Below are positions 24,338 through 33,381 of a stretch of 64,000 nucleotides of DNA, piece after piece (position 1 is the first letter of the stretch; each line of letters opens with the position of its first letter). The stretch comes from Streptomyces sp. NBC_01214 (lineage in GTDB: Bacteria; Actinomycetota; Actinomycetes; Streptomycetales; Streptomycetaceae): positions 762,501 through 826,500 of the forward strand of contig NZ_JAPEOS010000002.1 of NCBI RefSeq assembly GCF_026340975.1. The letters are read 5' to 3'. The notes beneath the pieces are model-generated. The model was not told the origin of the DNA. It did no database searches and worked only from the letters and a program-made list of their open reading frames with translations. The position numbers and the translations under genes were made by a program.

Positions 24338-26488
24338 TCAGAAGCGGCCGCCGCCGCCCATGCGGCCGCGCGTTCCGCCGCCGCCGAAGGAGCCGGGACC
24401 GCTGCCGCCGCCCCCGCCCCCGAAACCGCCGCCGAAGCCCCCGCCCCCGAAGCCGCCGCCCCGGCCGCCCCGCAGGATCTCGCCGAGGATGATCCCGCCC
24501 AGTACGGCACCGCCCTGGCCGCCGCCGGGCCGCCGGCCCGCGTACGGGTCCTCGTACGCCCGTACGTCCTGCTCCGCCAGCTGCTGCGCCTCCCGCGCCA
24601 GCCCGTCCGCCCGCTGGGCCTCGGCCAGCGCCCCCGCCGGGTCGGCCGCCGCCACCGCCACCGCCCGTTCCAGGTGCCGGCCCGCTTCCGCCAGCCGGGT
24701 GCGGGCCCGGCTGCCCACCGCGCCCCGCGTGGTGGTGACGTAGTCCGTCGCCGCACCGATCGAGCTGCGCGCCGCCAGCAGGGCCTGGTCGAGCAGGGCC
24801 ACCGCCCGCTGCCGCCCCGACTCCCGTTCCCGCGCCCCGGCCAGCGCCTCGTCGAGGGCCGCGTCGGCCTCCTCGACCCGGCGCAGGGCGTCGATCGGGT
24901 CGTACCGGCCGGCCGCCTCCTCCCGCCGTACGTCGGCCAGTACGGCCTCGGCCCGGCCGATCCGCCCGCGCAGGTCCGCCGTCGAGGTGCCCTCCGCGGT
25001 GCCGGTGAGCAGCCCGTGGGCGTCCGCGAGGTCGGTGTCCGTCTCGGTCAGCGCGCCCGGCAGCTTCCCGGCCGCCTCCGCCAGTTCCTGCGCCCGCCGC
25101 TCGATCGCGTCCATCAAGGTCGCCGCCTGGTCCACCGCGCCCTCGGCGGACCGTACGTGCACGGCCGCCGTGCCGTTCTCGGCGGCGTCGACGGCCGCGT
25201 GGGCCAGACCCAGGTTGGTCGCCGCGAACAGCAGCCGGTCCTTGGCCTGTTCGGCGTTGGAGGCGACGGGTGCGGACGCCGAGTCCGCGTACCGCCGGGC
25301 CAGCGCGGTCAGCGTCGCCTCGGCGGTGGTGGTGCGGCCGGTCAGCTCCAGGTAGCGCTCCTCCACGGACGCCAGGGCCTGCGGGGCGTTCTTCTCCAGG
25401 TCCCGCAGCCGGTCGAAGTCCGCCGACTCGGCGTCCAGCCGCCGGTTCGCCCCGGTGCACCGGGCGACGATCTCGTCCAGCATCCGGCGCCGGGTCGCGT
25501 CGTCCTCCGGGTAGGCGTCGTCGAGCTGCTGGCGCAGCCGGAAGGCGTGCGTCAGCTCGTCCTTGGCGTACTGGACGGCCGCGACGAAGGGGCGGGTCGC
25601 CTCCTCGCCGAACTGGGCCGATGCGAAACCGAGTTCCTCCGTGCTGGTGCGGACCGCATCGTCGGTCTCCACCAGCAGGGTCTTGGCCTCGGCGTCCAGC
25701 TCCGGCAGCGGGAGCCGGTCCGGCGCCCCTTCGGGCCAGCCCGGCCCGGTCGTCGTACCGCGCCCGCCCGCGGCCGCGTCCTTGCGCCTGCGGCGGGTGT
25801 ACGTGTACACCGCGAGCGCCCCGGCCGCGCCGACGGCGACCACCGGGAGCACGAAGTCCCCGGCCCCGCTCTCGCCGCTCCCGTTGCCGCCGGGGTCCGC
25901 CGGGCCGGGGGTGATGGTGGGCACCGGGACCGGCTGACCACCGAGGACGGCGTCGTAGCCGTTGGCCGCGCCGATGGCGGCGCCCGCCCAGTCGTTCTGC
26001 TTCAGGGCGGGCTCGATGGCGGTCTGCGCGACGGTGGCCAGCTGCTGCTCGGTGAAACCGGAGTCGACATCGGCCGAATAGGCGTACTGGCGGGCCCCGG
26101 TCGCCACGGCCAGCAGGACGTCGTTCTGGCCGAGGCCGTTGCGCTGCGCGGTGGCGTCGGCCCAGCTCTGGGCGGAGCGCCCGGAGAAGTCCCGTACGTA
26201 GACGACGAAGAGCTGGATCTTCCGGTCGGCGTACAGCTCGTCGAGCGCGGCGGTGACGGCGCCCTGCCGGTCGCCCAGGGCCCCCACGAGGTCGGTGATC
26301 TGCCCCTGCTGGGACAGGGTGACGGGATCCTCGGCCCGCGCGGGCACCGCCCCGGCGGCGCCCCAGCCGCCGACCGCGAGCAGCACGGCCGCCAGGGCGA
26401 GCCCGGCCCGTACGAACGTCCTGCGGCGCGGCCTGCTTCTCGGCGAAATCACAATTGGGAGGTTATGGGGGGTTTCCCGGCCTCGCAT
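24338..26488 (-). CDS. TPM-domain membrane protein with Gly-rich tail
   Basis: 716 residues from the ATG at 26488; a GTG at 26452 is an alternative, and neither has a clear ribosome-binding site. A signal peptide ends near residue 55 (AVPARAED). A TPM domain follows at about 60-180, with LFVVYVRDFSGRSAQSWAD and DVLLAVATGARQYAYS. A membrane span near 205-225 (VVAVGAAGALAVYTYTRRRR) precedes a long helical cytoplasmic region. The tail after about residue 640 is almost pure Gly with Phe and Arg, as in the TPM/YgcG family. The job is unclear; it may act in membrane-protein quality control. Its neighbour is PspA. Confidence 0.88.
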   Translation of the reverse strand: MRGRETPHNLPIVISPRSRPRRRTFVRAGLALAAVLLAVGGWGAAGAVPARAEDPVTLSQQGQITDLVGALGDRQGAVTAALDELYADRKIQLFVVYVRDFSGRSAQSWADATAQRNGLGQNDVLLAVATGARQYAYSADVDSGFTEQQLATVAQTAIEPALKQNDWAGAAIGAANGYDAVLGGQPVPVPTITPGPADPGGNGSGESGAGDFVLPVVAVGAAGALAVYTYTRRRRKDAAAGGRGTTTGPGWPEGAPDRLPLPELDAEAKTLLVETDDAVRTSTEELGFASAQFGEEATRPFVAAVQYAKDELTHAFRLRQQLDDAYPEDDATRRRMLDEIVARCTGANRRLDAESADFDRLRDLEKNAPQALASVEERYLELTGRTTTAEATLTALARRYADSASAPVASNAEQAKDRLLFAATNLGLAHAAVDAAENGTAAVHVRSAEGAVDQAATLMDAIERRAQELAEAAGKLPGALTETDTDLADAHGLLTGTAEGTSTADLRGRIGRAEAVLADVRREEAAGRYDPIDALRRVEEADAALDEALAGARERESGRQRAVALLDQALLAARSSIGAATDYVTTTRGAVGSRARTRLAEAGRHLERAVAVAAADPAGALAEAQRADGLAREAQQLAEQDVRAYEDPYAGRRPGGGQGGAVLGGIILGEILRGGRGGGFGGGGFGGGFGGGGGGSGPGSFGGGGTRGRMGGGGRF

Positions 26489-26547
26489 GCGGAGTCGGGC
26501 CGGCGGCCGCCGGCCCGGGCCCTGCCGAGGGAGCCCGGGCCCGGCCG

Positions 26548-27318
26548 TCAGCCCTGTCGGCGGCCGATCTTGTTCCCCAGCCACACCAGCGGGTCGTACT
26601 TGCGGTCCACCGCCCGCTCCTTCAGCGGGATCAGCGCATTGTCGGTGATCTTGATGCCCTCCGGGCAGACCTCCGTACAGCACTTGGTGATGTTGCAGTA
26701 GCCGAGCCCGTGCTCCTCCTGCGCGGTGCGCTTGCGGTCCAGGCCCACCTCCTGCGCCGCGTCCAGCGGGTGCATGTCCAGCTCCGCCACCCGCATCAGG
26801 AAGCGCGGACCGGCGAAGGCGCCCTTGTTCTCCTCGTGGTCACGCACCACGTGACAGGTGTCCTGGCACAGGAAGCACTCGATGCACTTGCGGAACTCCT
26901 GTGAGCGCTCCACGTCGATCTGCTGCATCCGGTACGCGCCCGGGGCCACCCCCTCCGGCGGCACGAAGGCCGGGACCTCCCGCGCCTTGGCGTAGTTGAA
27001 GGACACGTCCGTGACCAGGTCCCGGACGACCGGGAAGGCGCGCAGCGGGGTGACGGTGATCGTCTCGGACCGCTCGAAGGTCGACATGCGCGTCATGCAC
27101 ATCAGCCGCGGCCGGCCGTTGACCTCCGCACTGCACGAGCCGCACTTGCCCGCCTTGCAGTTCCAGCGCACCGCCAGGTCCGAGGCCTGGGTGGCCTGGA
27201 GCCGGTGGACGATGTCCAGGACCACCTCCCCGTCGTGCACCTCGACGGTGAAGTCGCGCAGCTCCCCGCCCTCCGCGTCGCCCCGCCAGATCCGGAAGCT
27301 CGCGTCGTACGTACTCAT
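26548..27318 (-). CDS. sdhB: Succinate dehydrogenase/fumarate reductase Fe-S subunit
   Basis: 256 residues from ATG 27318, inside the flavoprotein gene's last codons (ATGA overlap). The plant-type [2Fe-2S] site is WNCKAGKCGSC with a later Cys in RPRLMC. The [4Fe-4S] and [3Fe-4S] sites are CIECFLCQDTC and CNITKCCTEVCPEG. It passes electrons between the flavoprotein and quinone at the membrane. A housekeeping SDH is expected elsewhere in a Streptomyces genome, so this may be a second SDH or a fumarate reductase; direction cannot be told from sequence. The TPM gene follows 59 bp later. Confidence 0.94.
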   Translation of the reverse strand: MSTYDASFRIWRGDAEGGELRDFTVEVHDGEVVLDIVHRLQATQASDLAVRWNCKAGKCGSCSAEVNGRPRLMCMTRMSTFERSETITVTPLRAFPVVRDLVTDVSFNYAKAREVPAFVPPEGVAPGAYRMQQIDVERSQEFRKCIECFLCQDTCHVVRDHEENKGAFAGPRFLMRVAELDMHPLDAAQEVGLDRKRTAQEEHGLGYCNITKCCTEVCPEGIKITDNALIPLKERAVDRKYDPLVWLGNKIGRRQG

Positions 27319-29216
27319 TCGTACAGCTCCTCTTCGGCGAGGTACTTGACCAGCTCTTCCTTCTCGAAGAGCGCGAGCAGGTCGGGGCGGATGGGCTCGG
27401 TGCGCTCGCGGACCAGGGCGATCCGGTCGGCCGCCGGATCCGCCGGCACCGGGTCGACCGGCCGGCACAGCAGGTTCACCGGGCGCCAGCTGCGCTCCAT
27501 CGACGGGCAGTCCTCGCGGGTGTGCCCGCCCCGGCTCTCGGTGCGCTCCAGGGCCGCGCGGGCCACGCACTCGCTGACCAGCAGCATGTTCCTCAGGTCC
27601 AGGGCGAGGTGCCAGCCGGGGTTGAACTGCCGGTGCCCCTCGACACCGGCCCGGGAGGCCCGTGCGCGCAGGGTCGCGAGCTTCTCCAGCGCCTCGGCCA
27701 TCTCGCCCGCGCGCCGGATGATGCCGACGAGGTCGTTCATCGTCGTCTGCAGTTCCTGGTGGAGCGTGTACGGGTTCTCCGCGCCCTCGGCGGCGTGGAA
27801 GGGGGCCAGCGCCTCCGTCGCCGCCGCGTCGATCTCCGACTGGGCGACCGCCGGGCGTCCGGCGGCGGCCGCGGCGTACTGCGCCGCGTGCAGCCCGGCC
27901 CGCCGTCCGAAGACCAGCAGGTCGGAGAGGGAGTTGCCGCCGAGCCGGTTCGAGCCGTGCATCCCGCCCGCGACCTCACCCGCCGCGAACAGCCCCGGCA
28001 CCCCGACGGTGGCGGCGGACTCCGAGTCGACCGCGATCCCGCCCATCACGTAGTGGCAGGTCGGACCCACCTCCATCGGCTCCGCCGTGATGTCCACGTC
28101 CGCCAGCTCCTTGAACTGGTGGTACATCGACGGGAGCCGCCGCTTGATCCGTTCGGCCGGCATCCGGGTGGACACGTCGAGGAAGACCCCGCCGTGCGGG
28201 GAGCCGCGGCCCGCCTTCACCTCGGAGTTGATCGCCCGTGCCACCTCGTCGCGCGGCAGCAGTTCGGGCGGGCGCCGGTTGTGGTCCGGGTCCTCGTACC
28301 AGCGGTCGCCCTCCGCCTCCGACTCGGCGTACTTCTCCTTGAAGACGTCGGGGACGTAGTCGAACATGAACCGCTTGCCCTCGGAGTTGCGCAGCACCCC
28401 GCCGTCACCGCGCACGGATTCGGTCACGAGGATGCCCTTGACCGACGGCGGCCAGACCATGCCGGTCGGGTGGAACTGCACGAACTCCATGTTGAGCAGG
28501 GGCGCGCCCGCGAGCAGGGCCAGCGCGTGGCCGTCGCCCGTGTACTCCCAGGAGTTGGAGGTGGTCTTGAAGGACTTGCCGATCCCGCCCGTGGCGAGGA
28601 CGACCGCCGGGGCCTCCAGCACGAAGAAGCGGCCGGACTCGCGCTCGTAGCAGAAGGTCCCCGAAACCCTCGGCCCGTCCTTCAGGACCCTGGTGACCGT
28701 GCATTCCTGGAAGACCTTGAGGCGGGCCTCGTAGTCCCCGTACTCCTTGAAGTCCTCCTGCTGGAGCTGGACGATCTTCTGCTGGAGCGTGCGGATCAGC
28801 TCCAGGCCGGTGCGGTCGCCGACGTGCGCGAGGCGCGGGTACTCGTGCCCGCCGAAGTTGCGCTGGGAGATCTTCCCGTCGGGCGTCCGGTCGAAGAGCG
28901 CCCCCCAGGTCTCCAGTTCCCAGACCCGGTCGGGCGCCTCCTTCGCGTGGAGTTCCGCCATCCGCCACTGGTTGAGGAACTTGCCCCCGCGCATGGTGTC
29001 GCGGAAGTGCACCTGCCAGTTGTCGCCCTCGTTGACGTTGCCCATGGAGGCGGCGATCCCGCCCTCCGCCATCACCGTATGGGCCTTGCCGAAGAGGGAC
29101 TTGCAGATCACGGCCGTACGGACGCCGCGCTCGCGGGCCTCGATCGCGGCCCGCAGCCCGGCGCCCCCGGCGCCGACCACGACCACGTCCCACTGCTGCC
29201 GTTCCACTTGAGCCAT
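27315..29216 (-). CDS. sdhA: Succinate dehydrogenase/fumarate reductase flavoprotein subunit
   Basis: 633 residues. The N-terminal FAD Rossmann motif is VVVVGAGGAGLRAAI; the covalent-FAD His lies in KAHTVMAEGGIAASMG. The capping and active-site segments include ESVRGDGGVLRN, EFVQFHPTGM and the Arg-containing GGNSLSDLLVFGRRAG. A long C-terminal region with ALDLRNMLLVSE and a basic HTREDCP segment completes the usual length. It oxidises succinate or reduces fumarate. It lies one base after the cytochrome b gene and overlaps sdhB by four bases, so the three subunits are one operon. Confidence 0.95.
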   Translation of the reverse strand: MAQVERQQWDVVVVGAGGAGLRAAIEARERGVRTAVICKSLFGKAHTVMAEGGIAASMGNVNEGDNWQVHFRDTMRGGKFLNQWRMAELHAKEAPDRVWELETWGALFDRTPDGKISQRNFGGHEYPRLAHVGDRTGLELIRTLQQKIVQLQQEDFKEYGDYEARLKVFQECTVTRVLKDGPRVSGTFCYERESGRFFVLEAPAVVLATGGIGKSFKTTSNSWEYTGDGHALALLAGAPLLNMEFVQFHPTGMVWPPSVKGILVTESVRGDGGVLRNSEGKRFMFDYVPDVFKEKYAESEAEGDRWYEDPDHNRRPPELLPRDEVARAINSEVKAGRGSPHGGVFLDVSTRMPAERIKRRLPSMYHQFKELADVDITAEPMEVGPTCHYVMGGIAVDSESAATVGVPGLFAAGEVAGGMHGSNRLGGNSLSDLLVFGRRAGLHAAQYAAAAAGRPAVAQSEIDAAATEALAPFHAAEGAENPYTLHQELQTTMNDLVGIIRRAGEMAEALEKLATLRARASRAGVEGHRQFNPGWHLALDLRNMLLVSECVARAALERTESRGGHTREDCPSMERSWRPVNLLCRPVDPVPADPAADRIALVRERTEPIRPDLLALFEKEELVKYLAEEELYE

Positions 29217-29217
29217 C

Positions 29218-30042
29218 TCAGAAGATCCTCGGGTCGGTGAAGGCGCCGCTGGCCAGCAGGTACACGTAGAAGTCGCACAGGGCCACGCTGATCAGCGAGG
29301 CCCACGCCAGTTGCATGTGGCGGGCGTTGAGCCGGCTGATCCAGCCCCAGAGCCGGTAGCGCACCGGGTGCTTCGAGAAGTGCTTGAGCCGGCCGCCCAT
29401 GATGTGGCGGCAGGAGTGGCAGGACAGGGTGTAGGCCCAGATCAGCGTGATGTTGACCAGGAACAGCAGGGTCCCGAGGCCCATGTGGCCCCAGTCGTAG
29501 TGCTCGTCGCGGAAGGTCAGCACCGTGTCGTACGTGAGGATGCCCGCGACGGGGACCGCCGCGTAGAAGAAGTACCGGTGCGCGTTCTGGAGGATCAGCG
29601 GGAAACGGGTCTCGCCGGTGTACCTCGCGTGCGGTTCGGCGACGGCGCAGGCGGGCGGCGAGGCCCAGAAGCCCCGGTAGTAGGCCTTGCGGTAGTAGTA
29701 GCAGGTCAGCCGGAAGCCGAGCGGGAAGATCAGGATCAGCAGGGCGGGGGAGAGGCCCCACCAGCTGCCGAAGACCTCCCAGTTGGGCCCGCCCTTCATC
29801 GGGACGCAGTTCTCCGCGAGACACGGGGAGTAGAAGGGGGAGACGTACGGGGCCGCGTAGTAGTCGGCGTTCGCGAAGGCCCGCCAGGTCGAGTAGACGA
29901 TGAAGGCGAACAGCCCGGCCGCGGTGCCGGCGGGGGCCAGCCACCACCGGTCGGTCCGCAGGTGCCGGGCCGCGATCGCGGCCCGTGAGGCGTCGTGGAC
30001 GCCGCCGGGCCGCTGCTGGGGTCGTTCCGTGCCTGTGGCCAA
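29218..30042 (-). CDS. Succinate dehydrogenase cytochrome b-like membrane subunit
   Basis: 274 residues from a TTG (complement of 30040-30042) with GGAG seven bases upstream. Five or more hydrophobic segments are visible, near residues 33-53, 95-115, 155-175, 190-208 and 245-265. Candidate heme ligands include His residues in NAHRYFF, WGHMGLG and CHSCRHIMGG. This larger type of anchor is usual for actinobacterial SdhC-like proteins in menaquinone-linked complexes. A pair of Cys residues (SPCLAENC) sits in an outer loop and could form a disulfide. Position before sdhA supports the call more than sequence does. Confidence 0.85.
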   Translation of the reverse strand: MATGTERPQQRPGGVHDASRAAIAARHLRTDRWWLAPAGTAAGLFAFIVYSTWRAFANADYYAAPYVSPFYSPCLAENCVPMKGGPNWEVFGSWWGLSPALLILIFPLGFRLTCYYYRKAYYRGFWASPPACAVAEPHARYTGETRFPLILQNAHRYFFYAAVPVAGILTYDTVLTFRDEHYDWGHMGLGTLLFLVNITLIWAYTLSCHSCRHIMGGRLKHFSKHPVRYRLWGWISRLNARHMQLAWASLISVALCDFYVYLLASGAFTDPRIF

Positions 30043-30144
30043 AGAAGACTCCGGGAGGAGTGATGAGGGGTGCCCCGGGCGGCCCGGCCGCGGACGGCCG
30101 GACCGGACGGGGCGCGGGTGGATGCGGGTCCGTGACGGGCTGCC

Positions 30145-30369
30145 TCAGGGGGCGCGGCGGTCGCGGGCGCCCAGGCCCTCGTCGTCGGAGTCCGTCCACA
30201 GGGAGCTGTCGTAGGGGGTGTCCGGGACCGTCACCATCCGGGACGGGTCCGGACCGGCCGCCGTCGTCGACGGCTTCTGCCGGGCGGCCTGCTGTTCCAG
30301 CCGCTCGACCTTGCGCGTCAGCTCGTCCAGGTTGCGCCGTACGGCACTCAGATCGTCTTGCAGGGACAT
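30145..30369 (-). CDS. Small coiled-coil protein, first gene of the SDH operon
   Basis: 74 residues. Residues 1-32 are a clear heptad coiled coil (LSAVRRNLDELTRKVERLEQ), followed by a Pro/Asp-rich flexible tail. There is no membrane span or catalytic motif. It is transcribed with the SDH genes, 102 bp upstream of the cytochrome b start. Its role is unknown; a complex-assembly or docking factor is possible. Coding evidence is the clean heptads, the start context near a probable operon promoter and its position. Confidence 0.65.
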   Translation of the reverse strand: MSLQDDLSAVRRNLDELTRKVERLEQQAARQKPSTTAAGPDPSRMVTVPDTPYDSSLWTDSDDEGLGARDRRAP

Positions 30370-30715
30370 GATTTGCCCTCACTTCCGCCAGGTGCGGTGG
30401 CAACGCTCATGTGCGCCTGCGAGTGTCGCGCTTCCCGTCCCCCGTTGTGAAGGGACGTGCAGCGATTGCGGGCGCGCAGGCGCGAACCGTGCGCCCCTCC
30501 CTGCCCCCCATTCTCATCCCTCTCCCGGGGGAACGCCTCCTGCGGCGCAAGCGGGATTGGTCCGCACGGGTGGGGTTCGCGGCGTGGCGAGAGGCGGCTG
30601 CGAGGGGTGCGGCGGACCGTCCATTTCAGTGGGTTCCGGCAACCGGTGTGATCAGCTCCATATACCGCCGAACGTGATCATGCTTCCCCCACGCCCCGCC
30701 CCGGAGGTACCACCC
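30370..30715. promoter_or_regulatory. Divergent SDH / binding-protein promoter region
   Basis: This 346-bp gap separates the minus-strand SDH operon from the plus-strand lipoprotein gene. Its middle (30450-30640) is GC-rich with no gene. The 7-mer GTGATCA recurs at 30648-30654 and 30674-30680, 26 bp apart, each containing the palindrome TGATCA. ATATAC lies between them at about 30660. These may be control sites of the lipoprotein gene, whose ribosome-binding site is GGAGG at about 30702-30706. Nothing else is recognised. Confidence 0.45.
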
Positions 30716-33046
30716 ATGTCCCAGAGAAGGCGCAGGTCCTTGGCGCTCCTGACCTCGGGAGTCCTCGCACTGCCGCTGCTCACGGGCTGCGGCGCGGGTG
30801 ACGACGAGGGCGGTCAGGCCGCCGCGGAACAGGACATCGCCACGACCACCCGCGACAAGGTCGTGGACGGGGGCGTCCTGCGCTGGGCGGTCGACGCGCT
30901 CCCGGACACCCTCAACACCTTCCAGGCCGACGCGGACGCCACCACCAACAGGATCGCCGGCGCGGTGTTGCCGCAGCTCTTCGTGCTGGACGCCAAGGGG
31001 CGGCCGGTGGTCAACCCGGACTACCTGGAGAAGGCCGAGGTCCTCGAGCGGGAGCCGAAGCAGGTCGTCCAGTACAAGCTGAACCAGAAGGCGGTGTGGA
31101 GCGACGGGCGCGAGATCGGCGCCGCCGACTTCGTGGCGCAGTGGCGGGCCCTGAACGGCAAGGACTCGGCGTACTGGACGGCGCGCAACGCCGGCTACGA
31201 CCGGATCGAGAAGATCGAGAAGGGCAAGACCGACCTGGAGGTCAGGGTCACCTTCAACAAGCCGTACGCCGACTGGCGCTCCCTGTTCACCCCGCTCTAC
31301 CCCAAGCAGGTCACCGGCACCCCGGAGGCCTTCAACGAGGGCGCCCGCGGCGCCCTGAAGATCACCGCCGGACCCTTCGGGCTGGGCACGATCGACAAGA
31401 AGGCCGGGACCGCCGCCCTGACCCGCAACGCGCGCTGGTGGGGCCGTCAGGCCAAGCTGGACGCGTTGGTCCTGACGGCGGTCCCGCGGGCCGAGCGCCC
31501 GGCGGCGCTGGCCGCCGGGAAGCTCGATCTGGCGGAGATCGACCGGGCCGGGGCCGACCGGATCGCACTGGCCCGCCGGGACGCGGCCGCCAAGAAGGGC
31601 CCGGGCGCGGGCGGCGCCCCGGCCCACGGCCCGGGGGCCGCGCTGACGCCGGCGCAGGCCACGCTGTCCTGGGCGACCGCCTTCGGGGCGGACGAGGAGA
31701 AGGCGGCGGCGGAGACGGAGAGCCGCCAGAAGCACCTCGCCTCGGTCAAGCAGTACGCGGCCGAGCAGACGGCGCTGAAGGCCTTCACCGTGCGGAAGTC
31801 CCTGGAGCCGGCCTACACCCAGCTCGCCATGAACGGGGCCTCCGGCCCGCTGGCGGACGAGCGGGTGCGCCGGGCGGTGGCCCGGGCCCTGGACCGCCAG
31901 GCGCTGGCGAAGGTCGTGCTGGGGCCGCTCGGGCTGCCCGCGAAGCCGGTCGGCAGCCACCTGGCCCTGGCCGGGCAGCGGGCGTACGCCGACAACAGCG
32001 ACGCGCTCGGCGGCCTGGACCCCCGCGCGGCCCAGGCCCTGTTCGCCGACGCGGGCTGGCGCAAGGGCGGCAAGATCACCGAGCCCGCGGGCGCCAAGGC
32101 CGGCCCGGAGAGCGCGCCGCAGGACGACTCGAAGACCCCGTCGGGCCCGGGCACCGGAAACGACGGGCTCTACATCGTGGGCCAGGACGACGGGGAGGGC
32201 GGCGAGCCGCGGTCGGCGACCGCCGACCGCCCGAAGGCCGACACCGTCCCGGCGCAGGCCCCGGAGCCGTCCCCGGTGCTCGCCCCCGCCCCCTTCGGGG
32301 CCCAGCAGCGGGCGTCCCTGCTCGCCCAGGCGGCCCGGGTCGCCCGCGCCGCCCGGGCGGAGGACGCCGAGGACGCCGAGGACGACGGCAAGGGGGCCCC
32401 GGCCCGCGACGGCGAGGAGGCGGACCCCGACAAGGCCTCCCCGGCCCCGGCCCCCGCCAAGCAGCCCGTCCGCACCTCCGGCAACATGCTCGCCAAGGAC
32501 GGCAAGGCGCTCAGCCTGCGCTTCGTCCTCCCGGCGGGCCCCGGCTCGGAGTCCCTGCGCACGGTCGGCGAGCGGATCGCCGGGATGCTCCGCAAGGTCG
32601 GCGTGAACACCGAGACGATCAAGGTGGCCGACGCCAGCTTCTTCAAGGACCACATCGCCTCCGGCCAGTACGACCTGGCCCTGTACTCCTGGCCCGCCAC
32701 GGCCTACCCGGCCACCGACGCCCGGCCCATCTTCGCCAAGCCGGAGCCGGCCGCGGACGGCTCGCTCCTCGTCGAACAGAACTACACGCGGGTCGGCACC
32801 GACCACATCGACCAGCTCTTCGACCAGGCGGTCGGCGAACTGGACGAGGAGCAGTCCCGTGAGCTGATGCGCAAGGCCGACGCCCGGATCTGGGCCGCGG
32901 CCGGCTCCATCCCCCTCTTCCAGCGCCCGGAGCTGGTGGCGGTCAAGCCGGGCCTCGCCAACGCCGGCGCCTTCGGCCTCGGCGCCCCCCGCTACCAGGA
33001 CATCGGCTGGAAGAAGGCGCTGACCGCGAAGGGCAAGAAGAAGTAG
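30716..33046 (+). CDS. Orphan peptide-binding lipoprotein (SBP_bac_5 type)
   Basis: 776 residues from ATG 30716. The lipobox is LPLLTGC near residue 22, so the mature protein is lipid-anchored outside the membrane. The fold resembles the dipeptide/oligopeptide-binding family (LRWAVDALPDTLNTFQADAD, later VTFNKPYADWRSLF and YDLALYSWPAT). Near residues 455-600 is a long Ala/Asp/Glu/Pro-rich insertion that splits the C-terminal lobe, which makes the protein about 200 residues longer than usual. No permease or ATPase genes adjoin it; it may serve another importer. A strong terminator follows at 33124-33154. Confidence 0.9.
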   Translation: MSQRRRRSLALLTSGVLALPLLTGCGAGDDEGGQAAAEQDIATTTRDKVVDGGVLRWAVDALPDTLNTFQADADATTNRIAGAVLPQLFVLDAKGRPVVNPDYLEKAEVLEREPKQVVQYKLNQKAVWSDGREIGAADFVAQWRALNGKDSAYWTARNAGYDRIEKIEKGKTDLEVRVTFNKPYADWRSLFTPLYPKQVTGTPEAFNEGARGALKITAGPFGLGTIDKKAGTAALTRNARWWGRQAKLDALVLTAVPRAERPAALAAGKLDLAEIDRAGADRIALARRDAAAKKGPGAGGAPAHGPGAALTPAQATLSWATAFGADEEKAAAETESRQKHLASVKQYAAEQTALKAFTVRKSLEPAYTQLAMNGASGPLADERVRRAVARALDRQALAKVVLGPLGLPAKPVGSHLALAGQRAYADNSDALGGLDPRAAQALFADAGWRKGGKITEPAGAKAGPESAPQDDSKTPSGPGTGNDGLYIVGQDDGEGGEPRSATADRPKADTVPAQAPEPSPVLAPAPFGAQQRASLLAQAARVARAARAEDAEDAEDDGKGAPARDGEEADPDKASPAPAPAKQPVRTSGNMLAKDGKALSLRFVLPAGPGSESLRTVGERIAGMLRKVGVNTETIKVADASFFKDHIASGQYDLALYSWPATAYPATDARPIFAKPEPAADGSLLVEQNYTRVGTDHIDQLFDQAVGELDEEQSRELMRKADARIWAAAGSIPLFQRPELVAVKPGLANAGAFGLGAPRYQDIGWKKALTAKGKKK

Positions 33047-33381
33047 CGGGGGCGAAGAAGTGGTGACAAAGCGGTGCCTGTCTGGTTGACCGCAGGGTCA
33101 CAAGCTCAGATGTGACTCAAGTCCCTTGCCCGCCGGATCCCCCGGCGGGCAAGGTCGTGCGTACCCGTTGACCCGTGTGCTCACCAGCAGGAACGGCGGT
33201 CGAGGCACCCCACGCAGCACTCGGCCGCACTCATACATCCGGCCTCTTGACAGACCCCCCGGCAGGCGGTTCCCGCCACGCGACGTACCATGGGGTAAGG
33301 CCGTGGCAGGTTTTCGCCCGGCCGAGGCGCGCGTGCCGGACCGTACGCGTCGCCATCCACGATCCCGGGAGAAGCGCCGAA
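33047..33381 (+). other. Gap holding terminator and typA promoter region
   Basis: The 335-bp stretch holds a terminator (33124-33154, listed separately) and the upstream region of typA. TTGACA occurs at 33247-33252 but I see no matching -10 box at normal spacing; TACCAT at 33286-33291 is too far. GGGAGAAG lies about nine bases before the GTG of typA and is its ribosome-binding site. No gene was found in the remainder. Confidence 0.5.
33124..33154 (+). terminator. Terminator of the orphan lipoprotein gene
   Basis: A perfect 13-bp stem (CCTTGCCCGCCGG at 33124-33136 pairs with 33142-33154) with a five-base loop, about 80 bp after the stop codon. There is no long T-run, as is common for Streptomyces terminators. 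Confidence 0.75.

Noticed and set aside
24107..26701. 864-residue plus-strand frame opposite TPM and PspA genes
   Set aside because: Antisense shadow; the TPM domain, signal peptide and Gly-rich tail lie on the minus strand.
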